Notes: generated by a model not told the origin, from the letters alone. Positions 16,497 through 26,380 are shown, counted from the first letter of the stretch. The stretch is DNA of 64,000 nucleotides from BOG-1184 sp964651515 (GCA_964651515.1 CAZYYB010000002.1:40522-104521), one strand, 5' to 3'. Made by a program: numbers and translations.

Positions 16497-17153
16497 TCAG
16501 CCGGCTTCAACCAACTCCAGAAGTTTATTCCGGAAATAGCAAAAACTTGGCGAATTGTTATTAGAAATATCCATGCGCGGCGAAATCGCTTCGGCCCACT
16601 TTGATTTCTCCTCGCCGACCGCATAAAAACCAAGGGCAGCCAGGGTGGACGATCCGCCGTTATAGATTGCATCGGCAAGTTTCTCCCATGTCCCGCATAT
16701 GCTGTCATTTACATAGGAGCTCAGAATTGCGTTTTTGGCCTTAGGATATGCTTCATTAACAGCAGGCAAATCGCCCAGGAGCCATGCCTCCCCTTCCTCT
16801 ATGGCGATGCAGAAGCGCGCTTCCGGTTTTGGGTGGCAATTGTTGAGAATCCCGAACAACTCCTCCCGAAATGACTTCAGGCATTTGTCGTCGAGATCGC
16901 AGACCAAAATCACCGCCGCCCCGTTATCGCCATAGCTTGGAAAAGTGCGTCCATAGCCTTTGAGAAGTCTCGGAAGGTTGTCCAGCAAAATCCGTTTGCC
17001 CGCGTCCTTCGAATCGCGCATGTCTTTGGGAATCCGACCGACACCGCGATAGGCGATCACGCGAGAGGTATGTCCATCACCAAGTATCTTAGGAAGCAGA
17101 ATTTCGAGCATCTTTTTCCCTGATGCGTCCTCAACGAGTATTTCGAAATGCAT
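16497..17153 (-). CDS. TOPRIM-like DUF4276-family protein, ATPase partner
   Basis: 218 residues from ATG at 17153 (GAGG 8 bases upstream; GTG/ATG further up at 17168 would overlap the ATPase gene). The pattern HFEILVED at the N-terminus, VILVCDLDD in the middle and CIAIEEGEAWLLGD gives the E...DxD...E arrangement of TOPRIM-like proteins and matches my memory of DUF4276. Such proteins are found next to AAA15/21 ATPases and are analogous to the nuclease/effector subunit of PARIS, OLD-like or RloAB systems. It follows the ATPase by 4 bases, so the two probably form one complex. Target nucleic acid is unknown. Confidence 0.72.
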   Translation of the reverse strand: MHFEILVEDASGKKMLEILLPKILGDGHTSRVIAYRGVGRIPKDMRDSKDAGKRILLDNLPRLLKGYGRTFPSYGDNGAAVILVCDLDDKCLKSFREELFGILNNCHPKPEARFCIAIEEGEAWLLGDLPAVNEAYPKAKNAILSSYVNDSICGTWEKLADAIYNGGSSTLAALGFYAVGEEKSKWAEAISPRMDISNNNSPSFCYFRNKLLELVEAG

Positions 17154-17157
17154 CGGC

Positions 17158-18450
17158 TTACCTCGCATCCAGATAATCGCTGTACCACAGGCCGCCGAGG
17201 GGAAGGCCTTCTTCGACCATATTTCGAACGGTTACATTGTCACTTGCACGTCTGATAGTCGAAAAACCATCGTCTGCCTTCTCTAAAATCAAAACTTCCT
17301 GGGGCAACAACGCATCGACAAAATAGGGCTGATGCGTGGTAATAAATATTTGAGAACTTCCTCTTTGTCCCGTGGCATGGTTTCGGAATTCGGTTGCTAA
17401 AGTTTCCAACAGTTTGTGATACAGTCCATTTTCAGGCTCTTCAATACATAGAAACGGCGGAGGTGACGGGTCTTCAAGCAGCAGGAGGTACGCGAACACC
17501 TTAAGCGTGCCGTCGGACATCTGCTGGGCATAGAAGGGGTCACTGAAGCCTTTGTCATTGAAGCGCAGCAAAAGACGGCCATCATCGGTTTTAGCCGTAT
17601 CGATTTTATGAATCCCGGGAATTTTTGCCGATATCCGGTCAAGGATTGCCTGGAAATTTTTCGGATATTCCCGTTCCATGAATTGAACGACATTTCCGAG
17701 GTTATCGCCGAGAATATTAAGATGCTTTTGCGGACCGGCAAGAGGCAGACTTCGTGCAGCATTAGGCGTGAAATAACTCAGATACCACCCCTCAATAAAC
17801 TGCCTGAATGCCGATATGCGAGGATGCTGTTTAAGAGATCCGAGCGTGGCAATTCCAAGTTTTCGTTTGTCCTCAAGTTCTACGACTTCGGTTTCCCGGC
17901 TTTCCTCCTTGCCTTCGGCTTTCTTGATGGATTCAATCGTCTGTTTTAAATCGAGCGACAATTTGTCTTCATCAATCTGAATACCTTCTTCCTCACCCTT
18001 CCAGGCGAACCCCTTTCCCTCATTGAGCACCAGGAAGGAAAACGGCCAGCCATACTTTTGACCTTTCCTGCGTTGACGAAGCCGTTCCCATACCACATAA
18101 GGCCTGTCCTTGGAATCGGCGCCTACCATCATTTCATAGGTAATAGGCCTCGCATTGCCATTTTCCTTATAGTAAATTTCAAATTCCATGAGACCTTCCT
18201 GCCCCTGCGACCTGATGCGCTGAAACCCGCCGCGGCCGCGCATATCGCACGCCTCTTCGACCCCAACCCGCAAACAATCGGCCAGAAAGCCGAAAGCATC
18301 AAACAATGAACTCTTTCCGACGCCGTTCTTGCCGATCACCGCCGTCATCGGCATAAGCGGCGCTGCATCCGGAAGATTCCAGAGCTTGCCCAGGGTAACG
18401 TCGCGAAGTACGCGAAAGTTTTTAATCCGGATTCCTTCTATGTGGGCCAT
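17158..18450 (-). CDS. AAA15/AAA21-type ATPase of a two-gene defence module
   Basis: 430 residues. Walker A GKNGVGKS (40-47), ABC-like signature QMSDGTL (310-316), Walker B FLCIEEPE (333-340), and switch histidine H363 in TTHQPYF. The segment between about 150 and 250 holds a charged helical insert (SIKKAEGKEESRETEVVELE). This is the SMC/RecF-like layout of OLD-family, RloA and AriA ATPases. The product is cytoplasmic. It is coupled with the TOPRIM-like gene 4 bases downstream. By analogy to PARIS, the ATPase may hold the TOPRIM effector inactive until a phage trigger is bound; this is inference. Confidence 0.85.
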   Translation of the reverse strand: MAHIEGIRIKNFRVLRDVTLGKLWNLPDAAPLMPMTAVIGKNGVGKSSLFDAFGFLADCLRVGVEEACDMRGRGGFQRIRSQGQEGLMEFEIYYKENGNARPITYEMMVGADSKDRPYVVWERLRQRRKGQKYGWPFSFLVLNEGKGFAWKGEEEGIQIDEDKLSLDLKQTIESIKKAEGKEESRETEVVELEDKRKLGIATLGSLKQHPRISAFRQFIEGWYLSYFTPNAARSLPLAGPQKHLNILGDNLGNVVQFMEREYPKNFQAILDRISAKIPGIHKIDTAKTDDGRLLLRFNDKGFSDPFYAQQMSDGTLKVFAYLLLLEDPSPPPFLCIEEPENGLYHKLLETLATEFRNHATGQRGSSQIFITTHQPYFVDALLPQEVLILEKADDGFSTIRRASDNVTVRNMVEEGLPLGGLWYSDYLDAR

Positions 18451-18546
18451 TGAATTCTCCTGTCTGATTTTTTATAAATTTGATACTCTTTTGCCGCTTA
18501 ATCCTGTCTTCCCGTAACCCTTTGAATCGTGTTCAGAAAATGTTCT

Positions 18547-21500
18547 TCACCCGCCCGACCCTTCCGCCGCGATCTTCTCGAACTCGCCGAGGCAGGCGGA
18601 CTTGACCTCATCCGATAGCTTGAGATCATTCAAAATAAGCGTGTATTCGGGGAGGGTGAGGCGGTAGAGATGGGCGACGAGGGCATCGAGGCGGGATTCA
18701 AGGCTACTGGTGTCTTTACCTATCTGCCCTTTTTCTAATATTTTAGAAGCATGATATTCTATCCTATCATCATCTTCCTTTAGAGCGATTGGGAAATGCT
18801 CAATAAATATCGAACTCGGCTCATAAAACTCTCCCTGTAATTTTGGAAGCAGTTTATCGAATAACCAAAAGACAATATTTGAATTTAGCACACCGAGCAG
18901 ATATTTTGATGCTCCAGGAATAATAAAGGACTTCTGATTTGCATAATATTTTAAATCATCCCAGGCGAATTCATTTCTTTTGCAGATATTAGGGTAAATT
19001 ATCTTCGGCTTCTCGAATTCTTTCCAGTAGGAAATATTGTCCTGGATTTCATACCATTTGTAGCTCCCCGGTTTTCTGCCGACCCAAGGTTTATTGTCCG
19101 GCCAGTCAGAAGGTTTCGGTTCAAGCTGCTCCCGGAATTTCTCAAGATGCTTTTTTATCGAAGGATATTTTGATATTTGCGTTCCATGTCTCATGAAAAT
19201 CAGCCATAAATCCGCCGATTCCACCTTCCACCGCTTCACATCCCTCCCCCGCAAAAAAGGTTTCAGCACCTCCTCGCTCGACCCATGTTCTTTTATCAGT
19301 CTGTCCCGCGTCTCCCGGTCAACGACAAACGCCTCATTCAGCCCTGTCTTAATCCCATAATAAAACTTTCCCTCCACGTACTCTCCCAGCGGCTTCCCCG
19401 CCTTCCTGAGCTTATCCAGCAACCGTAGCGTCTCTCCCCCCTCCAGCCGCCACCCATCCGCTCTCAGTTCGCTCTGCGGCATTGCAAACCCTTTTTTCGC
19501 AAAAACCCGCTCAAACTCCTCAATGGCAGGTCCGATCTCCCAGTTGAACACCCGTGCCGTCCCACCCTTTTCCGGACTTCCGTTTTGAATGACCGCGATG
19601 CAGGGATAGGCGATGGCGTCGAATACCGGCGCATCGCCGAAATCGATGAGTTGCCGTATCCGGTAGTTATCCCCGATGAATTTTCGCAGCTTCTCGCCGT
19701 AACCCGAGCGGAAATATTTATTCGAGGAGATGAACGTCAAAACACCGGTCGGGTTAAGGATCGACAAGCCCTTCTCGTAGAAGTAAACGTACAGGTCGGC
19801 GACGCCGGTGAAACATTTGAAGCGGCTTTTAAAGACCGGCTTGTACTCCTTGATCTGCTCCTGCCGAACATACGGCGGATTGCCGATTACCACATCGAAC
19901 CCCTCGTCTGCGGCAAATCCGAACATCCATTCCAGATCGAAAAATCCGGCCGATCGGTTCTGGTCATAGGGGTCGAATTGTGCGACTTGCAGCGCCGTTG
20001 TATGGTCCCACCCGTCGTCTTCCAATAGCGCCGCAATTTTGACTCGCAGCTCTTTATCCTTTTTCTGCCAGGTCAGCTTTTCTTTCCGCGATTTCGCACT
20101 GAAATAGTCATGCCGCACCGATTTCAATTCGGCTTCCAACTCCTCGATTTCCACGTTGTGCAGCTTCGTCTGCTGCGGCCTATCGAGGCTTAAAAGCGTA
20201 TTCGCGGCAACGAATTTCGTTTCGAGGTTCGGCAAAGAGCGGATACCGAGATTATCTTTCCCCGCGTGCTTATTCTGGTCGATGACGAGGGAGATGAAAA
20301 ATCTCAGTTTGGCGATCTGCACGGCGATGGGCTGGATGTCCACGCCATAGATGCAGTTCTCGATCAGGTAAAGTTTCCGGCCGTAATCGAGTTCATTGTT
20401 TTTGAAAGCCTCTTCGATGTCGGCGATGCTGTTATCGCGGATGGTTGCATCGTCGATCTGCCGCGCCTTCTGGATCTGGCGCTTCTCCCATTTTTCATTG
20501 TGGGGATCGAGCTTGTGCAGAACCAGTACCAGCTTATGAAGAATTCCCATGGGGAAGGCGCCGGAGCCGCAGGCGGGGTCGAGAATTTTGCAGGAATCTA
20601 TGGCATTAATCAAAAGATTCACATCAAAACTGCCAAAGGCGTGTTTTTCATCGGTATAGGAAAGAAGCTGCCGCAAATTGGTTTCAAGCTCTTCCTCTTT
20701 TCCCTGCCAGGCGGAGCCGGATAGTTTTTCGGTCAGCGCCAATTGACCGCCCTTAACCTCGTTGCCGAAAATGCTGGTTTGCGAACAGCCGATGACGCTG
20801 AACACCGGCGTTTTTCCAAGCAAAGCCGATTTCAAGCAGGCAACGAGCGACTCGTCAACCATGTAGTCGACTATTTCGCGCGGTGTATAGAAAGAGCCGG
20901 TCTGTTTGCGGGCGGTTGTCTCGGTTTCAGGGTTATAACTGGCAAGGAGATTTTCAAAAACCTTTCCTAAAAGCTCGGGGTCAAGTGCCACTTCCTCTTC
21001 AAGAGGGGTGTTCTCCGCAATGGTAAACTTATAGCTTTGCAGTATTTCGATGAGTCCTTTGACCTTATATTGCTTGTTATGAGTCCCGAAAATGTCGTTC
21101 AAGTCGCAGGCCTGTTCGTGGCCGAAGAAAAGATGGTCCGGTACGATCGCCTGCTTCTTCGGATTCCTCGAAAAGCCGTCGGAATAAAGAATTTTCCCGG
21201 ATTCATCCGGCTTATCCAGGCAATCGAACAGGCCTCCATTCAGAAAGGGGATGGAGTTAAAAAGTGCCTTGGCCTCTTTTTCGCTTATTGAAAACTGGTC
21301 GGCATAGCGGAACATGTTTTTCACGCCATAGGCGTCCCGGTTTTCTTCGAGCGTGCCATTTTTAGCGAATGCACGATCCTGCATCTTCTGGTTCAGGGTG
21401 CCGAAGAAAAGATTCTGCAGGATCGCCGAATAAAAGCTCGAAGATTTTATCGTGCGATTGAATTCCTTCAGAATTCCCGATAGTTTCCGCGGTTCGAACA

Positions 21501-22341
21501 ACTCCTCGGGTATGAGATTCTTTTCTTTGATAAACCATATGAAAATTACGCGGGTAATGAGCCGGATGAGGCTGATCGAGTTGCGCTTTTCACTACTCTT
21601 CTCAAGGTCATCCGGGAAATGTACCTTACTCTTTGCCCAGAAATACCAGTACGACAACTCCTGATAAAACCGCTTATTCAACTCCTTCGTATCGAGCGTC
21701 TTCTGCCACGCATTATGCAGCTCGACAAAATTCGTGAACTTAAACTTTCCAAGCAGTTCTTCAAAGGAGAGGTCAAAGAGTATTTCGATGTGGGCCCGGT
21801 GCGGATTCTCAATGGAGATATCCTTAATCAGCGTGACCTTTTCCAGAACGTCCTTGCTCTCGTCCCGCTTATGCCGCCTGCGGTTAATGACCGAAAGCGT
21901 CAGGCAGCCGTCGGTCTTGAAAAGGATCATTACCGGCATGGGAAAGAGCTTATTGACTTCACGGGTTATCTGCGAAAGTGCGGTCCTGCTGTAGGAGCTT
22001 CCTGAAAGCTCGATCGCGAAAAACAAGTAAGTTTCGATGATCGTGCTGTCGACCCGCTTGGTATCGAACAGGCTGTTTTGCTGCGTGACCTCGTTTTTAG
22101 AGAGCTGGAATAGAAGATCAACGCATTTCCACTCTTTTACCAGAGCGGTATCTTCGTTGAACCGGCTGCTGCTTTCAGCCCATGCCGCTTTGAATTCCTT
22201 ATAGGTTGGCCTTGGCAGCGGTGCCTGCCGATCGGTATTGTAGCCGAGGGCGGCAAAGAGGTCGAGCGCGTTTTGTGAAAGGCTGCCTTTGGAAAAAGCC
22301 TTGATGCATTTATCTATTTTGATCTTCGTATCGATGCTCAT
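18547..22341 (-). CDS. Eco57I-type adenine DNA methyltransferase (restriction-modification)
   Basis: 1264 residues. Motif I LDPACGSGAFPMG (587-599) binds S-adenosylmethionine, and motif IV NPPY (821-824) is typical of N6-adenine methylation. GSFYTPREIVDYM (482-494) is the usual segment ahead of the catalytic domain. The last 350 residues look like a target recognition domain (YGIKTGLNEAF, LKPFLRGRDVKRW, then YEIQDNISYW). The N-terminal 450 residues are large, mostly helical, and no nuclease motif was seen there. The partner 200 bases upstream has PLD-type nuclease and SNF2 helicase domains, so restriction probably resides there. Start supported by GAGGAATGCAAA. Size and motif order fit type IIG or BREX/DISARM-like methylases. 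Confidence 0.88.
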   Translation of the reverse strand: MSIDTKIKIDKCIKAFSKGSLSQNALDLFAALGYNTDRQAPLPRPTYKEFKAAWAESSSRFNEDTALVKEWKCVDLLFQLSKNEVTQQNSLFDTKRVDSTIIETYLFFAIELSGSSYSRTALSQITREVNKLFPMPVMILFKTDGCLTLSVINRRRHKRDESKDVLEKVTLIKDISIENPHRAHIEILFDLSFEELLGKFKFTNFVELHNAWQKTLDTKELNKRFYQELSYWYFWAKSKVHFPDDLEKSSEKRNSISLIRLITRVIFIWFIKEKNLIPEELFEPRKLSGILKEFNRTIKSSSFYSAILQNLFFGTLNQKMQDRAFAKNGTLEENRDAYGVKNMFRYADQFSISEKEAKALFNSIPFLNGGLFDCLDKPDESGKILYSDGFSRNPKKQAIVPDHLFFGHEQACDLNDIFGTHNKQYKVKGLIEILQSYKFTIAENTPLEEEVALDPELLGKVFENLLASYNPETETTARKQTGSFYTPREIVDYMVDESLVACLKSALLGKTPVFSVIGCSQTSIFGNEVKGGQLALTEKLSGSAWQGKEEELETNLRQLLSYTDEKHAFGSFDVNLLINAIDSCKILDPACGSGAFPMGILHKLVLVLHKLDPHNEKWEKRQIQKARQIDDATIRDNSIADIEEAFKNNELDYGRKLYLIENCIYGVDIQPIAVQIAKLRFFISLVIDQNKHAGKDNLGIRSLPNLETKFVAANTLLSLDRPQQTKLHNVEIEELEAELKSVRHDYFSAKSRKEKLTWQKKDKELRVKIAALLEDDGWDHTTALQVAQFDPYDQNRSAGFFDLEWMFGFAADEGFDVVIGNPPYVRQEQIKEYKPVFKSRFKCFTGVADLYVYFYEKGLSILNPTGVLTFISSNKYFRSGYGEKLRKFIGDNYRIRQLIDFGDAPVFDAIAYPCIAVIQNGSPEKGGTARVFNWEIGPAIEEFERVFAKKGFAMPQSELRADGWRLEGGETLRLLDKLRKAGKPLGEYVEGKFYYGIKTGLNEAFVVDRETRDRLIKEHGSSEEVLKPFLRGRDVKRWKVESADLWLIFMRHGTQISKYPSIKKHLEKFREQLEPKPSDWPDNKPWVGRKPGSYKWYEIQDNISYWKEFEKPKIIYPNICKRNEFAWDDLKYYANQKSFIIPGASKYLLGVLNSNIVFWLFDKLLPKLQGEFYEPSSIFIEHFPIALKEDDDRIEYHASKILEKGQIGKDTSSLESRLDALVAHLYRLTLPEYTLILNDLKLSDEVKSACLGEFEKIAAEGSGG

Positions 22342-22353
22342 TTTGCATTCCTC

Positions 22354-22503
22354 TTATTTCAAAAACTTGAATTTCTTGTTCGCAAGAAGCGAATTCAACC
22401 GGTAAAGAGCATAATTTTCTATGCTGCGTTGAGCGCCCTTCCCGAGGTCGATCATTTTGTTGATCTCAACGAAATGATCGGTGAGAACGTACTTAAAAAC
22501 AAG
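22354..22503 (-). pseudogene. DinD-like gene remnant
   Basis: An open minus-strand stretch of about 50 codons without start encodes FKYVLTDHFVEINKMIDLGK followed by GAQRSIENYALYRLNSLLA and a TAA stop at 22356-22354. From memory this resembles the central motif of DNA-damage-inducible protein D and relatives (DHFxEIxxMxxIGxGAxRxxxDixLxRYACYL), cut off just where the conserved YACYL should follow. It fills most of the gap between the helicase and methyltransferase genes. It suggests a third gene of the system was lost, or that DNA was inserted and then decayed. Confidence 0.5.
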
Positions 22504-22540
22504 TGTTAAACATTGCAGAAAGGATCGAATTCGACCCCCT

Positions 22541-25500
22541 TTATTTTATCACCAGCCACGTCACCAGCTCAAAACTGTCGCTTTCGTGTATCTGCTTTGC
22601 CTTCGGGATTAACAGCGCACCGCGATCCGATAACAGTTTCTGGTTACTGCGCTTCTGGAACACGTGCATTATTTCGGTCACCGCCTGCTTCAGGATTTCA
22701 TTGTAATGGGACATCTCTTCCCCATTTTTTGTTTCGGTGTTGAACAGCTCGCAGAGCTGTTCATAGGGCGCGGTATAGCCCTGGCAAAGCAGGCGATACA
22801 TTTCAAGAATCTGCTTCGCATTGGTATAGTTGTAACGCACCGTGCCATCATCACGAACATACACAAGAAAATAGGGTTGAAGCGGATTCACCGCTTCGGT
22901 CCCGTCGGTATCGCCTTTTTGTTTCAGGCAGTAGATGACTCCGGGCTTAACGATTTCCAACAGATTTGCATTAAATAGTGTCGGTTCGAAATTTGTGGAG
23001 GCTGGGGAAGGGACAACCGCATAAAGGCCAAGGGGGCTTTCCGCCAGAAGCTTCCGGTTGCCATCGATAAAATTCATCAGGTCGACCCTGAAATCATCGA
23101 GCGTAAAATCGGTGAGTGAAGGCGTTTCCTCCATATCCTCAAGATCGAGAACTTCATCTTTCAGCCGCTTGAGTTGCTGGTTCCGGTATTTCAGGTCTTC
23201 GGAGATGAGCTCTTCGATCTGCTCGGTATTGAGAACGTTATCTTCGCCCGTCGCGGTAACATCGACCAGCGCCATGCGCGCCTCGACGCGCTCCTTGAGA
23301 TTTATGTAGTTGTCAAGGTCCTTCGTCGGCCAGAAATTCACCAGCTGGATTTTGGAGTTCTTGCTGCCAAGCCGGTCGATCCGTCCGAAGCGCTGGATTA
23401 TCCTGACCGGGTTCCAGTGAATGTCGTAATTAATCAGGTAATCGCAATCCTGGAGGTTCTGTCCTTCGCTGATGCAGTCGGTGGCAATCAGGACATCAAT
23501 TTCGCTATCCTGCGGCATATTTGTCATCTTCCCGCGATTTTTGGAAACCGGGGAGAAATTAGTCAAAATGCTGTCATAGTCGTTCTTGCCAAAGGTTGTT
23601 TTCGTTACCGAGCCGCAGACGAGGGCGATATGCAGGGAGAGCTCTTTAAGGCAGAAATCCTTCAGGTTATCGTACAGATATTGTGCGGTATCCGCAAATG
23701 CCGTAAAGACGAGCACCTTTTTATTATCGTCATTGATGGTATGCCGCACCTTATTCCCGATAAGCGTCTTCAACTCATGGAATTTGGCATCCCGCTCAAC
23801 CGACACGGCCTGGGCGTTGTTGTAGAGGTCACATAAGGCGTCCTTATCCTTCCTGAGGTCCTGGAGCCATTTATCGAGATGAAGATCGGCTAAATTGAAC
23901 TTCATCTTCTTGCCGACCTGCCACTGCTCCAGCTCATCGCCGTTCTCTTCGAGTTCATCCTCTCCGGGTTCAAAGGTCTCCAGTGTCTCTTCCTGCGAGG
24001 TTTTTTTGTAATCGAGAAAGTTGACGATTCTCTTTTCGAGCGCTTCGATTTTCCGGATGGTTCTATCCAGGGATATTTCAAAGGACCTGATGGAACTTTC
24101 GAGTCTTTTGAGGTAGTTGACCTTCATCATGCCGATGAGGAAATTTTCACGGTCTGCCTGTTTAAAGGCGAGAACACTCGTGCCGGCCTGGGCCTCATAG
24201 TGGGCCTGGCGGTCCTTTTTAACATAGGCGGAGGGGTTGAAAACCGAAAGTTTATATTTCAGGATCTCTTTATTCAATCGGTCGTAGGAAGGGAAGCGGT
24301 TTTGCCGATCTATTTCCGGGTAGACGGAAGCCGGTTTATTCCGCTCGGGAAATTTGCCGATGGCCTCGATTTTATAAAAAGATTTAATATGTTTGCGGCT
24401 GCGGGCAATGGTCAGCTCATCGAGAAGCTTGAAAAAGGAGGTATCGAGGCGTTCGAGAAGCTGCTTCACCGTACGGTTGGGCGTTTTCCTGCGGTCGGCC
24501 CAATTGGTGAAATGCGTCTGGGCATTTTTCAGGGTAGCGGATATATCCTTGATCTGACAGCACTCGAAGAGCGCCGTCTCCTTGCCTTCGGTAATAAAGG
24601 CGATCTGGTTCCTTAAATCCCTCAGCGTATTATTTACCGGCGTCGCGGTGAGCATAAGAACCCTGGTTTTAACGCCCTCTTTAATCACCCGGTCCATCAG
24701 CCATTTCGCGCGGTTGAGGTGGACCGCCCCGTCTTCCGTACTATGCTCGGTAGGATTGCCGCGGAAGTTATGGGATTCGTCGATGACCACGAGGTCGTAG
24801 GCACCCCAATTAAAATTTGCAAGGTCTATCCCATTGGCATCCGAGGTGCCGGAAATGCGGCCCATATCGGTATGGTAAAGAACGGAGTAGGAAAACCGAT
24901 CGCCCTTGAAGGGGTTAAGGGCATGGCCGAGGCCGGCCTGATAGATCGTCCAGTTGCCGGAAAGCTTCTTCGGGCATACCACAAGCACCCGCAGGTTCAA
25001 CAGCTCGAAATATTTGATGACCGCCAATGCCTCATAGGTCTTGCCGAGCCCGACGCTGTCGGCGATGATACAGCCGTTATGCTTTAAAACCTTGTTTATC
25101 GCACCCTTGACACCGTCCTTCTGGAAATCATACAGGGTGTTCCATATTTCACTGTCATAAAAGCCGGTTTTTTCATTGAGCAGACCGCCGCGCTGCTGGT
25201 CATCCAGATAGTTTTCAAAAATATGGAATAAGGTTTTGTAATAGATGAACTCAGGGGGATTTTCGGCGTAGAGCTGCTCGATATATTTCAACACCCGGTC
25301 CTTTACATCTTCGACAAGGCCGGTAGTATCGTTCCACAGCTCATCAAACCAGTTCTTGAGGTCTACCTTGTCCCGGTTGCTGTCGACGACGAGGTTCAAT
25401 TCAATATTCGGGCTGCCGCCCAGACCGAGACCATTGACCGTGAAATTTGAACTGCCCGAGACCGCCGTTTCTATGCCGCCTTCCTGCAGGATGTAGTACA

Positions 25501-25870
25501 TCTTCCCGTGCAGGAAATTAGGCTTCACCATCGAGCGGATATCGACCTTTGCCTTTATCCAATCGGAACACTCCCTGGCAGTGGCCTTCTGGGTCAATCT
25601 GCTTGCAATGGGAATCGTAAGCTTGTTGTCTTCAATCTGGTAGGCCCGGGAATCCGTCTTATCCGGATCGACCGCTTTGATAAAGGTGGGCTCGCCGAAT
25701 AAAAAGCGCAGCCCGCCTAGTGCATCGAGTTGTGCCTGAAGATTTTTATAGGCATAAATGGTGAAGTAGGCCGAAACAATCGAAACCGAGGAATTGGTCT
25801 TGATCTGCTCTTTTAAGAACTCTCCGACCGAGCCATTCTTGTGATTATCGCGGATTGAGGAGTTGTTCAT
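22541..25870 (-). CDS. PLD nuclease-SNF2 helicase fusion of a restriction system
   Basis: 1109 residues. Residues 15-180 are a phospholipase-D-type nuclease domain with HGK at 121-123 and GSSNF at 139-143 (one HKD half-site, so probably active as a dimer). Residues about 240-870 form a superfamily 2 Snf2-like helicase: Walker A DSVGLGKT (271-278), DESH (364-367), TATPVNN, and motif VI QRFGRIDRLGS. A long coiled linker lies near 590-650. The combination recalls the DISARM parts DrmD (SNF2 helicase) and DrmC (PLD) joined in one chain. Paired with the methyltransferase downstream, it should translocate on and cut unmodified DNA. No DrmA or DrmB is present, so it is not a standard DISARM locus. 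Confidence 0.86.
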   Translation of the reverse strand: MNNSSIRDNHKNGSVGEFLKEQIKTNSSVSIVSAYFTIYAYKNLQAQLDALGGLRFLFGEPTFIKAVDPDKTDSRAYQIEDNKLTIPIASRLTQKATARECSDWIKAKVDIRSMVKPNFLHGKMYYILQEGGIETAVSGSSNFTVNGLGLGGSPNIELNLVVDSNRDKVDLKNWFDELWNDTTGLVEDVKDRVLKYIEQLYAENPPEFIYYKTLFHIFENYLDDQQRGGLLNEKTGFYDSEIWNTLYDFQKDGVKGAINKVLKHNGCIIADSVGLGKTYEALAVIKYFELLNLRVLVVCPKKLSGNWTIYQAGLGHALNPFKGDRFSYSVLYHTDMGRISGTSDANGIDLANFNWGAYDLVVIDESHNFRGNPTEHSTEDGAVHLNRAKWLMDRVIKEGVKTRVLMLTATPVNNTLRDLRNQIAFITEGKETALFECCQIKDISATLKNAQTHFTNWADRRKTPNRTVKQLLERLDTSFFKLLDELTIARSRKHIKSFYKIEAIGKFPERNKPASVYPEIDRQNRFPSYDRLNKEILKYKLSVFNPSAYVKKDRQAHYEAQAGTSVLAFKQADRENFLIGMMKVNYLKRLESSIRSFEISLDRTIRKIEALEKRIVNFLDYKKTSQEETLETFEPGEDELEENGDELEQWQVGKKMKFNLADLHLDKWLQDLRKDKDALCDLYNNAQAVSVERDAKFHELKTLIGNKVRHTINDDNKKVLVFTAFADTAQYLYDNLKDFCLKELSLHIALVCGSVTKTTFGKNDYDSILTNFSPVSKNRGKMTNMPQDSEIDVLIATDCISEGQNLQDCDYLINYDIHWNPVRIIQRFGRIDRLGSKNSKIQLVNFWPTKDLDNYINLKERVEARMALVDVTATGEDNVLNTEQIEELISEDLKYRNQQLKRLKDEVLDLEDMEETPSLTDFTLDDFRVDLMNFIDGNRKLLAESPLGLYAVVPSPASTNFEPTLFNANLLEIVKPGVIYCLKQKGDTDGTEAVNPLQPYFLVYVRDDGTVRYNYTNAKQILEMYRLLCQGYTAPYEQLCELFNTETKNGEEMSHYNEILKQAVTEIMHVFQKRSNQKLLSDRGALLIPKAKQIHESDSFELVTWLVIK

Positions 25871-26308
25871 GCCTTGGGACTCTCCCGGGGAGGGGGGAAC
25901 GGTTTGCGGTCTTCCTGCTTGATGATAGAGCAGCGCTGATTAATATACGTTTCAGCCGGTCCGCATGAAAAGCGGTAGAGCTCCGCGGGGGTGCGTGGAG
26001 TGAAACCTTTTAACCAGGTGGGCGGGATAATTGAACAAAGATATTATCGAATATTATCGAACGACTCGGCAGGCCTTTTCAATGGCTTGTTCGAGTTGCT
26101 TGATGATTTTCGGCTTCCGCAGCGGTCTTGCGGGGATGCTCGGGCAACGAGCACCTCTAAGCGTGTCGTTTTTCAATTCGGCGCGATGCAGCAATTCCCA
26201 TTCGAGATCAGGGCGATTACCCTTCGCGGCATACGGTTGAAATATAATTTGGGTAGCAAAAATACGGGAAAACAGAAAAAGCCTTTGAATTTCTGCCGCA
26301 GGGGCGTT

Positions 26309-26330
26309 TTCCCCTCTCGCTTCAGGCCGG
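26309..26330 (+). repeat. Copy of a CCCCTCTCGCTTCAGG repeat
   Basis: TTTTCCCCTCTCGCTTCAGG here is shared with the left half of the hairpin at 58668-58696. At 58.7 kb the right arm GAGAGGGG is present, here it is lost. A dispersed, probably non-coding repeat unit. Confidence 0.5.
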
Positions 26331-26355
26331 CGCAATTAAAACCATACTATCCCGT

Positions 26356-26380
26356 CCATTTTACCTTTTGGGTAAAATGG
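26356..26380 (+). repeat. Palindromic repeat A (CCATTTTACC unit)
   Basis: CCATTTTACC (26356-26365) and GGTAAAATGG (26371-26380) form a perfect 10-bp stem with a 5-base loop. The stem plus about 15 flanking bases (GAAGCGGGGATCTTTC) reappear in inverse orientation at 58074-58112, and a variant stands at 61668-61685. Confidence 0.65.

Noticed and set aside
18547..25870. Standard DISARM or BREX locus
   Set aside because: DrmA, DrmB, PglZ, BrxL and BrxC are absent; only a methylase and a PLD-helicase fusion are there.
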